Below, in pieces: positions 24,160 to 32,145 of a DNA stretch of 55,062 nucleotides. Source of the stretch: JBGTLU01 sp041743935 (GTDB lineage Bacteria; Bacteroidota; Bacteroidia; Sphingobacteriales; Sphingobacteriaceae). The stretch spans positions 1 to 55,062 of the forward strand of contig JBGTLU010000063.1 in assembly GCA_041743935.1 (NCBI GenBank). The letters run 5' to 3'. The notes beneath the pieces were generated by a model, which was not told the DNA's origin, did not search any database, and saw only the letters and a program-made list of their open reading frames with translations. Within the stretch, counting starts at the first letter, position 1. Every line of letters begins with the position of its first letter. The position numbers and the translations under genes were made by a program.

Positions 24160-25395
24160 ATGAAAAGAATAATTACAACTTTCTTCTCCTTATTTGTTGT
24201 AGTATCTGTTTCGGCACAAATATTCATTTCAGGTGCGGTATACAATGCCCAAACTAAGTTGCCAATTGCTAATGCAAGTATTTTATTAAACGCTCAAGGC
24301 AAGGGTACCATTAGTAATGATGCTGGTGAGTTTAAATTCATGGTAGATAGTTTACCAACCAAAATTAGTATACGTAGCCTAGGTTATGAATCTGTACTTG
24401 CTGAAATTTTTACAGAAGATAGTCTATTCATCTACCTTAATCCATTGGCTTATGAACTAAATGAAGTAAACATTTATGATTCCATTTTCGTTCGCAACCT
24501 CATCCAAAACATCTACCAAAATGCACTCGAAAAAGAAAAAATAACCTACGGAGGAAAAGCATATTACCGCCAAACTACATTTAATGATGAGGATATGGTA
24601 GGGTTTATCGAAACACAACATCGGGCCATTATAAACAACAATGGGATAAAAGCTTGGGAGATGCTAGGCGCCAAATATGGTAGGTTAACCAATAACAAAC
24701 AGGAGCATTATTTTTTTATTGATAATGCAATGGCAATAACCGAATCGTTTAAGCTAATAGATCCTAGATTTGAAGAACCCGATATCCGTTTTATGAAAAT
24801 TTTACAGCGTAGAGCTGATGCATTTTACCGATTTACCATCACCAATACGTTTACAGAATTAGATAAACAATACTACATCATTGAATTTGAACCAAAACTA
24901 CCCATAAATAAAACCATTGGACCGTGTTGGAGCGGATACATGCAAGTAGATGCCAACAATTTTAATATCCTCTATTTTAAAGGTCATTTACTTGACGAAA
25001 AACAAGCGGTTTTAAGAAGAACTTATGAAAGTTCTGTAAACAACATTAAAATAGAAAATGAAATACGATTTAAAGAAACAAGTGACGGAAATCTTACGCC
25101 AGAATTTCTTAAAACTACGGTTTCTTACAATGCAACCTATCGAGATTTTAGCTCTAGAGTTTCCGTAAACTCCACTTTGTTGTTTTATGAATACGGCAAA
25201 TTTCAAGTCTTTCACGATGGATTAATGCAAAATCTAACCCATGATGATGACATTGTGGAGCTTCGTTCAAGAAATACAAATTGGGAAAGTGATGCCTTTA
25301 TCCCCCTAAATAAAACAGAAATTCAAGGGTTAGAATTCATGAGAAAAAAAGGCGGAATTGGAAATCTTTTAAATGAATCTGCCAAGAGAAAATAG
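24160..25395 (+). CDS. Secreted protein with carboxypeptidase-regulatory-like domain
   Basis: The 411-residue precursor has a signal peptide (FFSLFVVVSVSAQ) and a CarboxypepD_reg-like repeat at about 20-100 (FISGAVYNAQTKLPIANASI, then GKGTISNDAGEFKFMV). A long body of unknown fold follows (YYRQTTFNDEDMVGFIETQ, then FYRFTITNTFTELDKQYYI). The domain is often found at the front of TonB-dependent outer-membrane proteins, but no plug or barrel is present here. Its last 27 bases overlap the end of the convergent rsmF-like gene. Confidence 0.8.
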   Translation: MKRIITTFFSLFVVVSVSAQIFISGAVYNAQTKLPIANASILLNAQGKGTISNDAGEFKFMVDSLPTKISIRSLGYESVLAEIFTEDSLFIYLNPLAYELNEVNIYDSIFVRNLIQNIYQNALEKEKITYGGKAYYRQTTFNDEDMVGFIETQHRAIINNNGIKAWEMLGAKYGRLTNNKQEHYFFIDNAMAITESFKLIDPRFEEPDIRFMKILQRRADAFYRFTITNTFTELDKQYYIIEFEPKLPINKTIGPCWSGYMQVDANNFNILYFKGHLLDEKQAVLRRTYESSVNNIKIENEIRFKETSDGNLTPEFLKTTVSYNATYRDFSSRVSVNSTLLFYEYGKFQVFHDGLMQNLTHDDDIVELRSRNTNWESDAFIPLNKTEIQGLEFMRKKGGIGNLLNESAKRK

Positions 25396-26754
25396 ATTTT
25401 CTTCTTCTACCTGTTTAATCTCCATTTGTATGCGCCAATTTTTGGGATAAGCATTGTTGCTTCGCCCTTGTAATTGTTTCATCCAGCCCAAACCTATTCC
25501 ATTAAATTGAACTAAGTGCCAACCATTAGTGTTGCTTTGAGGGTGCAATACATCTTTACGTAAATAATGCAAAGATTCTTTATGCGAAAGTAGAATGTTG
25601 GGAAAAGTGCCAACTTGTAGGTGGTTACTTAAAGCTAAAGCGTGTTCGGGAATAAGCTCATTATGAATAAAGGTGCCAACCGATAAACCTGCTTCTTGAA
25701 TATATAAGTTCTGATCTAGGTAGGATAATACTTCTTTAAAATCGTGTGTATAGGCAACTATTTTATTTCTATACTCAGAAAAAAGCAAGTTGGGCAATAT
25801 GTTTTTTAGGGCACTTATTTTCTCTTTTGGAACCTGATTTAGGTTTTTAGAAAACCGATTAGAATATTTTGAGGGATGGTTTGTGGCGGTTTTTTGCAAA
25901 AGTGCAATATAAAATCCCTCCCCTTTTACTTTGTGTGGAAATGCATGCAAGCCATACGGATTACCTTGTGTGAATCCCCATTCTGGATGAACCTTAATTT
26001 TTATTTCTTCTGCCCCTAATGTTTCACAGACCCATTGCATAATTTCTTCGTTTTCTGATGAATTATAGGTACATGTACTGTAAATTAAGTATCCACCTTC
26101 AGAAAGTGCTTGCCACACATCAGCCAATATTCTCTTTTGGCGTTGCATACAAAGATGTACTGCTTCCTCCGACCATTGATTACACGACTCTGGATCTTTG
26201 CGGAACAACCCTTCGCCAGAGCAGGGTGCATCCACCAAAATACAATCAAAAAAAGCGGTAAGTTTCCCTAGTTGTGATGGGTCATTAGAGGTTACAATGG
26301 TATTGTCTGCCGACCACTTTTGTAGGATTTCTAATAAAATATTAGATCTGGATTTTATAACCTCATTGGCAACTAAAATGCTTCCTTCGGGCAAAACAGA
26401 AGCAATGAGAGTACTTTTACCGCCGGGTGCCGCACACACATCCAACATTTTTACCGGTTCTTCGGATAGTATTTGCCTTAAAACGGTATCCAACAACATA
26501 GAAGATGCTTCTTGCACGTAATAAGCTCCCGCATGTATAAGAGGATCTTGTGTGAATAAAGGGCGTTGGGGCAAATAAAAAGCATCTTTGCACCAAGGAA
26601 CAGCTTCTAATTTGGGTAGATGTTTTAGTTTTTTAGAATTGATTCTAATACTTACCGGTGATGCTGTTGACGAAATTGCATCCAACATTTCATGAGATTC
26701 TGCTCCTAATTGAGCTACTATATTTTCTTTGAAAGCAACCGGTAATTTTATCAT
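25369..26754 (-). CDS. rRNA cytosine-C5-methyltransferase (RsmF/NOL1-NOP2-Sun family)
   Basis: The 461-residue enzyme transfers a methyl group from S-adenosylmethionine to a cytosine of rRNA. Motifs in order are YVQEASSMLLD, DVCAAPGGKSTLIASVLP (SAM-binding), ILVDAPCSGEGLFRKDP with the catalytic-site cysteine, and YSTCTYN with the second cysteine. A C-terminal PUA-like region (NGIGLGWMKQLQGRSNNAYP) follows. The start at 26754 gives MIKLPVAFKENIV; the longer frame to 26826 runs into the next gene. The exact rRNA position is not deducible. Confidence 0.9.
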   Translation of the reverse strand: MIKLPVAFKENIVAQLGAESHEMLDAISSTASPVSIRINSKKLKHLPKLEAVPWCKDAFYLPQRPLFTQDPLIHAGAYYVQEASSMLLDTVLRQILSEEPVKMLDVCAAPGGKSTLIASVLPEGSILVANEVIKSRSNILLEILQKWSADNTIVTSNDPSQLGKLTAFFDCILVDAPCSGEGLFRKDPESCNQWSEEAVHLCMQRQKRILADVWQALSEGGYLIYSTCTYNSSENEEIMQWVCETLGAEEIKIKVHPEWGFTQGNPYGLHAFPHKVKGEGFYIALLQKTATNHPSKYSNRFSKNLNQVPKEKISALKNILPNLLFSEYRNKIVAYTHDFKEVLSYLDQNLYIQEAGLSVGTFIHNELIPEHALALSNHLQVGTFPNILLSHKESLHYLRKDVLHPQSNTNGWHLVQFNGIGLGWMKQLQGRSNNAYPKNWRIQMEIKQVEEENLFSLGRFI

Positions 26755-26758
26755 CAGA

Positions 26759-28276
26759 TTAATTGATTCCCGAAGTTTCCACAAATAATTTACAATCGGC
26801 TTCGCTTTCGTTCCACAAACGGTCAAATGCGGTTACAACATAAACATACTTTTTATTAGGCATGATAGTTTGATCGTTGAACATGGTATTATTCCAAACC
26901 ACAGCCAATAGTTTGTGAGGTTTTTCCAAATCAATCTCTTCATCTATATCAAATCTATAAACGCCATAAGCCCTTGGAATACCTCCATCAATGGCCCCAC
27001 CACTAGCTTTCCAACCGAGTGAAACTTGTTTGTTAGAAACCTGTGCCTTTAAATCTGGGGGTGCCAATGGGGCTACATTATCTTTCCATGGCATAGTTGG
27101 CGGAATAGCTATGGTTGGATGTAAATTTAGTCGAAGTGAATCTGTAAAACCTAGTAAATTTGCCATTAATGATTTAGAACTGTAGTATACAAAACCACTT
27201 ACTTTAGGGTTTTTTCTACCGTACCGTATTTGGTTAGGCATGTGATTGGGGTTTTGCCAATCGCTAACATCTCTTGCCCCAATTCTGTATGCTCCCATGC
27301 CCAAATAGAGGTGACTGTTATAGTTATTATTGCTCCACCAATCTACTAATTTGGTATACGATGCTCTTGGATGATTAGAATGCCAATACAATTGGGGTAA
27401 TATATAATCAACCCAGCCTTGTTTTGCCCACTCTCTAGAATCTGCAAACTGTGTAAAGAAAGATTCGCCACCACTAGTAGGGGAACCTTGTGGGTCGCTG
27501 CTGGCATTTTTCCAGATACCAAACGGACTTACTCCAAATTTTACATATGGTTTGGTGTATTTTATACTGTCGTTCAGCATCTTTATCAATAAGTTTACAT
27601 TGTTTCTGCGCCAATCGTTTTTATTCGTAAATCCATTAGGGAATTGCCTAAACGTGGCATCATCCGGGATAACTTGCTTAGCAATGGGGTAAGGATAAAA
27701 GTAATCGTCTAAATGCACTCCATCAATGTCGTAGTTCTTAACCACATCTAAAATAACGGAAGTAATATATTCTCTAACTGCGGGCAACCCAGGGTTAAAT
27801 AATCGCATACCGTCGTAGGTAAAAAACCATTCCGGTTTTTGCCGAGTAATATGATTAGATGCTAAAGGAGTTGTGTTACTTTTATGCGATGCCCTATACG
27901 GATTAAACCAAGCATGTATTTCCATGCCTCTCTTGTGCGCTTCTTCAATCATAAACTGTAATGGATCGTAAAAAGGAGAAGGCGCTTGCCCTTGCTTGCC
28001 GGTTAACCAATAAGACCAAGGTTCTTTACTTTTTGCATAAAATGCATCTGCAGCTGGTCTTACTTGTACAAAAACTGCGTTTATGCCCGATTTTTGATGT
28101 TCATCCAGTATCATTCTAAACTCCTGTTGTTGAATGATGGAAGATTGGTTTATACTGCCGGGCCAATCGATATTGGCTACTGTAGCTATCCAAACCCCAC
28201 GAAACTCGCGCTTTTGAGAAAAAACAGAACTTGAAGTAACAACTAGAAAGAGAAAAAGAATGGCAAAACGAATCAT
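26759..28276 (-). CDS. Secreted glycoside hydrolase-like protein (GHL10/DUF187 family)
   Basis: The 505-residue precursor has a signal peptide (MIRFAILFLFLVVTSSSVFS) and the GHL10 barrel: KREFRGVWIATVANIDWPG, INAVFVQVRPAADAFYAKSK, GMEIHAWFNPYRASHK, DIDGVHLDDYFYP and QGWVDYILPQLYWH. Conserved acidic residues sit at strand ends of a TIM barrel. A fibronectin-like C-terminal domain (APPDLKAQVSNKQVSLGWKA) follows. It likely hydrolyses a cell-wall or other polysaccharide, substrate unknown. The frame also opens at 28303, adding MRHIFTFLC; 28276 is preferred for the signal peptide, but this is not certain. Confidence 0.85.
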   Translation of the reverse strand: MIRFAILFLFLVVTSSSVFSQKREFRGVWIATVANIDWPGSINQSSIIQQQEFRMILDEHQKSGINAVFVQVRPAADAFYAKSKEPWSYWLTGKQGQAPSPFYDPLQFMIEEAHKRGMEIHAWFNPYRASHKSNTTPLASNHITRQKPEWFFTYDGMRLFNPGLPAVREYITSVILDVVKNYDIDGVHLDDYFYPYPIAKQVIPDDATFRQFPNGFTNKNDWRRNNVNLLIKMLNDSIKYTKPYVKFGVSPFGIWKNASSDPQGSPTSGGESFFTQFADSREWAKQGWVDYILPQLYWHSNHPRASYTKLVDWWSNNNYNSHLYLGMGAYRIGARDVSDWQNPNHMPNQIRYGRKNPKVSGFVYYSSKSLMANLLGFTDSLRLNLHPTIAIPPTMPWKDNVAPLAPPDLKAQVSNKQVSLGWKASGGAIDGGIPRAYGVYRFDIDEEIDLEKPHKLLAVVWNNTMFNDQTIMPNKKYVYVVTAFDRLWNESEADCKLFVETSGIN

Positions 28277-28408
28277 ACACAAAAATGTAAAAATATGCCT
28301 CATTGCATGCTATAATCTTGCCTAATTTTTGATATCCTCTTTTTATAATGTTAATAATGATGGAATTTCTGCCCTTTTTGGCAACATTCTTGTTGCAAAA
28401 GGAATTCC

Positions 28409-28416
28409 TATATTTG
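28409..28416 (+). promoter_or_regulatory. Promoter -7 box TATATTTG
   Basis: This is a full match to TAnnTTTG, 24 bp before the ATG at 28441, with TTG triplets 16-19 bp upstream. It drives the DUF1844 gene and probably the next one. Confidence 0.5.
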
Positions 28417-28440
28417 CATAATTAACCAAAAAATTAGAAT

Positions 28441-28710
28441 ATGGATAGAAAAGATCAATTATTTGGATCGCTATTGTATATATTTCACAGTGCAGCTATG
28501 CAAGGGCTGGGCAAATTAATAAACCCAGTTACCAACAAAACCGAAGTTAATTTAGAACAAGCAAAAGAATCTATTGAGATGCTAGAAATGCTCAAAGAAA
28601 AAACACAAGGAAATTTAAGCCCAGATTTAAGTAGATTGTTAGATCAGTTTTTAACCGATCTGCGATTGAATTATATCGACGAACAAAAGAAAAATCAAAT
28701 AACCTCTTAA
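28441..28710 (+). CDS. DUF1844-family small protein
   Basis: The 89-residue soluble helical protein has the family pattern QLFGSLLYIFHSAAMQGLGK, LEQAKESIEMLEMLKEKTQG and NLSPDLSRLLDQFLTDLRLN. Function unknown; no catalytic motif or signal. It starts 16 bp before the next gene, with which it likely forms an operon. Confidence 0.85.
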   Translation: MDRKDQLFGSLLYIFHSAAMQGLGKLINPVTNKTEVNLEQAKESIEMLEMLKEKTQGNLSPDLSRLLDQFLTDLRLNYIDEQKKNQITS

Positions 28711-28726
28711 ATAAATAACCAAACGA

Positions 28727-29623
28727 ATGGAAAATCAAAAATCAAGTACCTTATATTTCTTGATAGCAGTTGTAGTATTGTTATTGGGTACTACCGCATA
28801 CTTATATCTTTCTAAAAGCAAAGTAGAAACGCGCATCATCACTGTAACCGACGAAAAAGCGTTTTTACAACGCGAGTTAGATGTAGCAAAATCTGAATTA
28901 GATGCTGCAACACAAAGCACCAATAAACTTAGCGCCGACTTACAGGCAAAAGAAATAGAGTTAAAGCAAAAAATAAATGCTTTGCAAACTGCATTAAACA
29001 AGGGCAAGCTCACTGAGGCAGAATTAACTACTGCAAGAACAGAAATAAGCCAATTGCGCAGAAACGTTGACCGATATACGGCAGAAATTACCGCATTGAA
29101 AACAGAAAATACCAAATTGAAATTTGATAATACTGTTTTAAAAACCAATGTAGATGATGCAAATAAAACCAATACCGATTTAAGAGATGAAAACAGAAAC
29201 TTAAATTTTAAGGTTGCTGCAGCACAAGCTTTACGAATTCAAATGATTAAAGCAGAGCCGGTTCGTATTCGCAACAGCGGGCGCGAAGCCAAGGTTAGTC
29301 GTGCTAAAAATGCTTACCGTATAAACTTTAACTTCAACCTACGCGAAAATTCTTTTTCAGTACCGGGTGAGCGCGATGTGTATGTGCAAGTTTACCAACC
29401 AGATGGTTCCTTGTATGTAGCCAACGATGGTAATGCCACTTTCATGACTGCTGATGATAATGAAATCATGTACTCTAGCATTTCTAGAATTAATTACCAG
29501 CCGGGCACTAATTTATATTCAATCGCTTTTGAGAAAAACACGGACTTTACCCCTGGTTTATACAAAGCTATTTTCTTTTGCGATGGATTTTTAATGGGCT
29601 CTACTGAGTTTACGTTGAAATAA
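28727..29623 (+). CDS. Membrane-anchored coiled-coil protein with C-terminal beta domain
   Basis: The 298-residue protein has one N-terminal membrane helix (FLIAVVVLLLGTTAYLYL, about 9-28) and a long coiled coil (about 40-165, heptads such as KLSADLQAKEIELKQKINAL). A C-terminal beta-rich domain follows (AYRINFNFNLRENSFSVPGE, then DVYVQVYQPDGSLY). It is probably inserted in the inner membrane with the coil and domain in the periplasm. The family is conserved in Bacteroidota but I cannot name it. Ends before the large hairpin at 29667. Confidence 0.75.
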   Translation: MENQKSSTLYFLIAVVVLLLGTTAYLYLSKSKVETRIITVTDEKAFLQRELDVAKSELDAATQSTNKLSADLQAKEIELKQKINALQTALNKGKLTEAELTTARTEISQLRRNVDRYTAEITALKTENTKLKFDNTVLKTNVDDANKTNTDLRDENRNLNFKVAAAQALRIQMIKAEPVRIRNSGREAKVSRAKNAYRINFNFNLRENSFSVPGERDVYVQVYQPDGSLYVANDGNATFMTADDNEIMYSSISRINYQPGTNLYSIAFEKNTDFTPGLYKAIFFCDGFLMGSTEFTLK

Positions 29624-29666
29624 TAATTTGATAGCAATCGTTGAGAAAATCAACTACAACTAGCAA

Positions 29667-29708
29667 CAAAACAAGAAGGCTTCGCGATCGCGAAGCCTTC
29701 TTGTTTTG
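29667..29708 (+). terminator. 42-bp perfect palindrome acting as terminator
   Basis: The two 21-bp arms (caaaacaagaaggcttcgcga and its complement) have no spacer. Short T-rich sequence flanks the arms, so RNA made in either direction would form a strong hairpin. It lies 44 bp after the stop at 29623 and marks the left border of the accessory islet. Confidence 0.7.
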
Positions 29709-29711
29709 AGT

Positions 29712-29825
29712 ATTCTATTTGAATTTAATTTGCGGTATATACCAGAATTATTGGGGCACAGTAGTTCTAAAACGACACAAATCTATACCCATGTGAGCAC
29801 AAAAGAATTACAGAAAAATAAGTAG
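29712..29825 (+). pseudogene. C-terminal remnant of a tyrosine recombinase/integrase
   Basis: The open frame reads LRYIPELLGHSSSKTTQIYT, then HVSTKELQKNK and a stop. This is the classic tail of the family, with the LGH histidine and the nucleophile tyrosine in TTxIYTHVS. The catalytic arginine half of the enzyme is missing, and upstream the frame runs into the palindrome at 29667-29708. It is a relic of an integrated element at this position. Confidence 0.8.
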
Positions 29826-29979
29826 CCATTAGATGATCTGGATATTTAGAAATAAACACTACTTTTTTGCCAAAAAGGTGTACCTATATCTCTTGTTTTT
29901 GGAAATATTGTATACTTTTAAAGTTAGGAAGGTGGACATATAAACAAGTTATATGCCACTTTAGGACGACAGACAGACA

Positions 29980-30465
29980 ATGCCAAAACGTAAAAATTTA
30001 AACGGACTTCCACACAACCTGACAAAAAGCTTTTTCGGGACGGAACGCTATTACAAATGCGGTTATATGGCTGACTGGCTTGTAAACGCAGCAAGAAAGC
30101 TACAACTTACAGAGGCGACTATTGACATCTTAAATCAAACTATTCAACCGACAGAATTAAATTTATATCCGCTTACTGTTAATTTAAAAGACTTGCCCAA
30201 TATTATCGACAAGGAATTAAAAGCAAATGGTTTTCCATCGGACTTTATTACAGAAGCAATAATTCGTGTTGAATTTTTAAACCCAAACACCCACAGTAAG
30301 ACAATTTACTGCTTTCCTACACTGACAGACAAAGAAGGACATAAATATGAGCCAGGACGAATTATAGAAGATGCCTACGAAGACAAGTTCGACCCATTTG
30401 ACCCAAAAAATATTTATCCTGACAAACCATCTTTTTTTGACAAAATAAAATCAATTTTTAACTAA
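29980..30465 (+). CDS. Hypothetical cytoplasmic protein, first of an accessory two-gene cassette
   Basis: I do not recognise a family for this 161-residue protein. It starts MPKRKNLNGLPHNLTKSFFG and has a helical region LVNAARKLQLTEATIDILNQ and strands with VEFLNPNTHSKTIYCFPTLT. The C terminus is charged (KFDPFDPKN, FFDKIKSI). No signal or membrane segment. The stop codon overlaps the next ATG by one base, so the products are likely made in similar amounts. It could be one half of a toxin-immunity or defence pair, which is a guess from context. Confidence 0.6.
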   Translation: MPKRKNLNGLPHNLTKSFFGTERYYKCGYMADWLVNAARKLQLTEATIDILNQTIQPTELNLYPLTVNLKDLPNIIDKELKANGFPSDFITEAIIRVEFLNPNTHSKTIYCFPTLTDKEGHKYEPGRIIEDAYEDKFDPFDPKNIYPDKPSFFDKIKSIFN

Positions 30466-30731
30466 TGGGTATGACATCAGAACAGAAAGAACTTTATAAA
30501 GCAATTGACGAAATACTTTGGAATGACTGGGACCCAATTGGCGTTAACGACAGTGCACCAAGAGACGAGTATCAAAGTTACACACCGACAATTTTTAGCT
30601 TAAAAATTAACGGGGCAGACACAGAAACAATTGCTAAAAAACTTTACGAAATAGAAACAGTTACAATTGGTGTTTTAGGAAGCATTGACCACTGCCGACA
30701 AATTGCAGACAAAATAATAAACTTAAAATGA
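30465..30731 (+). CDS. Small protein with WDPIGV...DEYQSY motif (DUF1871-like)
   Basis: The 88-residue acidic protein has the segment ILWNDWDPIGVNDSAPRDEY followed by QSYTPTIFSLKINGAD and helices ending in CRQIADKIINL. The WDPIGV/DEYxxY spacing is found in DUF1871-type small proteins, which have no proven role and often lie in accessory gene clusters. It directly follows the previous gene with a one-base overlap. An immunity or partner role is speculative. Confidence 0.6.
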   Translation: MGMTSEQKELYKAIDEILWNDWDPIGVNDSAPRDEYQSYTPTIFSLKINGADTETIAKKLYEIETVTIGVLGSIDHCRQIADKIINLK

Positions 30732-30815
30732 CAGAAGAAAAAGCGGCATATAACAGCACCTACAAGAAATTGGCGGTTCAGTGGTTAAATGAAGTTTAGT
30801 GCTAAAAATCCCACC

Positions 30816-30850
30816 CCTCTAGCGCAAGCATTAGCGTAGCGGTGCTTGTG
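30816..30850 (+). repeat. REP-like repeat 1 (upstream border of the transposase remnant)
   Basis: The unit has aagca/tgctt arms around a core with two tagcg units and the flank cctct. It is the inverse orientation of the copies at 31161 and 31891. Confidence 0.75.
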
Positions 30851-30862
30851 ACAATTCATCGT

Positions 30863-31171
30863 TTATTCTATCAACTGTATATCTAACAAACCCTTTTCTC
30901 CGCAATAATCCCTTGCACTACTGTAAGTATAATCTTCGGGATTGCTTACATAGCCCGATTCTACGGGATTATTGTGTAAATAGGTCAGTTTTTGATCCAA
31001 CATATAATTATCCACTAATTCTATCGGATGATTGTCTTGTTGCCAAAATTGAAAATCCTTATTATTTCCGTTCCATTTCCCTGCTCTTTGCATCATCCAT
31101 AACATCCAATCTCGCCTGCTCTCTTTACTATTTTCCCGAATAGCCTTCTTCAACTTTAAACACACAAGCAC
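30863..31171 (-). pseudogene. 5'-truncated REP-associated tyrosine transposase (RAYT)
   Basis: The 102-residue frame carries the C-terminal half of a Bacteroidota RAYT: KKAIRENSKESRRDWMLWMM, then FQFWQQDNHPIELVDNYMLD, then KLTYLHNNPVESGYVSNPED and YTYSSARDYCGEKGLLD. The N-terminal half, with the HxH metal motif, is missing. The first residues (MLVCLK) come from the REP-like repeat at 31161-31200, so truncation occurred exactly at a repeat. It cannot be active alone. REP elements and their transposases are known to travel together. Confidence 0.82.
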
Positions 31172-31200
31172 CGCTACGCTAATGCTTGCACGAGAGAGGG
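31161..31200 (-). repeat. REP-like repeat 2
   Basis: This 40-bp copy differs by one base from the copy at 31891-31930. It sits at the truncation point of the RAYT gene and is inverted relative to repeat 1 at the gene's other end. Confidence 0.8.
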
Positions 31201-31232
31201 AATTTATATTTGCTGCTGCATACTAGTTACAA

Positions 31233-31787
31233 TTAATCAAAATTCCATGTAGGTCCCTTGTGATTTGGATTACACGTGTAATGATAGATATATCCTGAGT
31301 AGCCATCTTGAATGTTTAATATCCCCCAAAGCTTAAATCCCTTGTATAAAACCGCTTTTACAACTTCATCATCTAATTGTTTTAATTGGTTATTTGCTTG
31401 GTAATATGTATTTAAAAAATCTTCCTTGGTCTTAGAGGTATCACTTAACAAACTCATGTTTACAATGCCATGTTTAAATCTATTAAAATATTGATAATGA
31501 ATAAATAAAGGTTTAGCATTCTCTATATGTTCATGTATCAACGTTTTGTATTCTTCTATTAACTGTCTTTTTTGACTCCTAAAAATATCATGTAAAATAT
31601 CGCTGTCTAATACAACTGGATAAACCATTTTATTCTCATCAATTAAATCAATTGATATGAAGGCAGGACTCGTTGAGGTATTTTCTAATGCCCTATCTAA
31701 ACAAATATTTTTAACCTGAGAGTGCTTTTCATTACATGAAAACAACATACAAAGTATAAGTATTCTATAAATCACTTTATTGTTCAT
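31233..31787 (-). CDS. Hypothetical lipoprotein
   Basis: The 184-residue precursor has a lipoprotein signal (VIYRILILCMLFSC, cysteine near residue 18). I do not recognise the body: ALENTSTSPAFISIDLIDEN, a central helical stretch around RQLIEEYKTLIHEHIENAKP, and a C-terminal part with VLYKGFKLWGILNIQDGYSG and a final CNPNHKGPTWNFD. It is probably attached to the inner face of the outer membrane. It stands alone among REP-like repeats, and its base use is AT-rich, so it may be acquired. Confidence 0.65.
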   Translation of the reverse strand: MNNKVIYRILILCMLFSCNEKHSQVKNICLDRALENTSTSPAFISIDLIDENKMVYPVVLDSDILHDIFRSQKRQLIEEYKTLIHEHIENAKPLFIHYQYFNRFKHGIVNMSLLSDTSKTKEDFLNTYYQANNQLKQLDDEVVKAVLYKGFKLWGILNIQDGYSGYIYHYTCNPNHKGPTWNFD

Positions 31788-31890
31788 TGCAATTCACTTT
31801 TGGGTATTTTTATTCAACCATATGTTGGAGTACTGTCAAAAATTCCATTTGTGTTATATACTTCCTTAAAATTGCATCAAAAACTTTATA

Positions 31891-31930
31891 CACACAAGCA
31901 CCGCTACGCTAATGCTTGCGCGAGAGAGGG
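31891..31930 (-). repeat. REP-like repeat 3, truncating a DUF4238 gene
   Basis: This 40-bp copy is identical to repeat 2 except one base. The DUF4238 reading frame enters it and stops inside it at 31904-31906. Confidence 0.8.
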
Positions 31931-32074
31931 TGACTTTGGGGTAAACGGCTGACCGTTCATTTTAAACCTTCGGTCTTTAACTTTATAAATGAAAAATTTG
32001 CCTTCCTCATTGACAAAATTCTCCAAATAAAAGACAGGAATATAGTGATGATCCTTTGATGGGTTATTTTTCAT
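31904..32074 (-). pseudogene. DUF4238 gene, N-terminal fragment truncated by a REP-like repeat
   Basis: Fifty-six residues begin MKNNPSKDHHYIPVFYLENF, with the HHYxPxFYLxNF motif of DUF4238, followed by FFIYKVKDRRF. After FTPKS the frame continues into the repeat (PSLAQALA) and stops. Members are normally over 200 residues. The family is found in accessory and phage-defence contexts; its reaction is unknown. Beyond the repeat, at 31815-31890, a short open stretch (KVFDAILRKYITQMEFL) could be the other half, but this is uncertain. Confidence 0.65.
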
Positions 32075-32112
32075 TTATACTATTAAGTATTTTTAAATAT
32101 ACCCTCACTAAC

Positions 32113-32130
32113 GCAAGTCTGTGACTTGTG
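32113..32130. repeat. Short REP-like hairpin (gcaagtctgtgacttgtg)
   Basis: CAAGTC and GACTTG pair around TGT. The sequence is of the type seen near RAYT genes in this phylum, with a different core from repeats 1-3. It lies 16 bp beyond the stop codon of the amidohydrolase gene and may also help end its transcript. Confidence 0.5.
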
Positions 32131-32145
32131 CCCCTTTTCCATCCT

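Larger units (their letters stand above)
29948..30754. repeat. 10-bp inverted repeats bounding a two-gene cassette
   Basis: gttatatgcc at 29948-29957 and ggcatataac at 30745-30754 are exact reverse complements. They lie just outside the gene pair 29980-30731, 22 bp before the first ATG and 13 bp after the second stop. They do not fit the attC consensus, so the mode of mobility is unknown. Confidence 0.5.

Noticed and set aside
29667..29708. Cyanobacterial-type HIP1 octamer as evidence of transfer
   Set aside because: One GCGATCGC at the centre of a palindrome is expected from the palindrome itself.
29948..30754. Integron gene cassette with attC site
   Set aside because: The border bases do not match the GTTRRRY core consensus and no integron integrase gene is visible.
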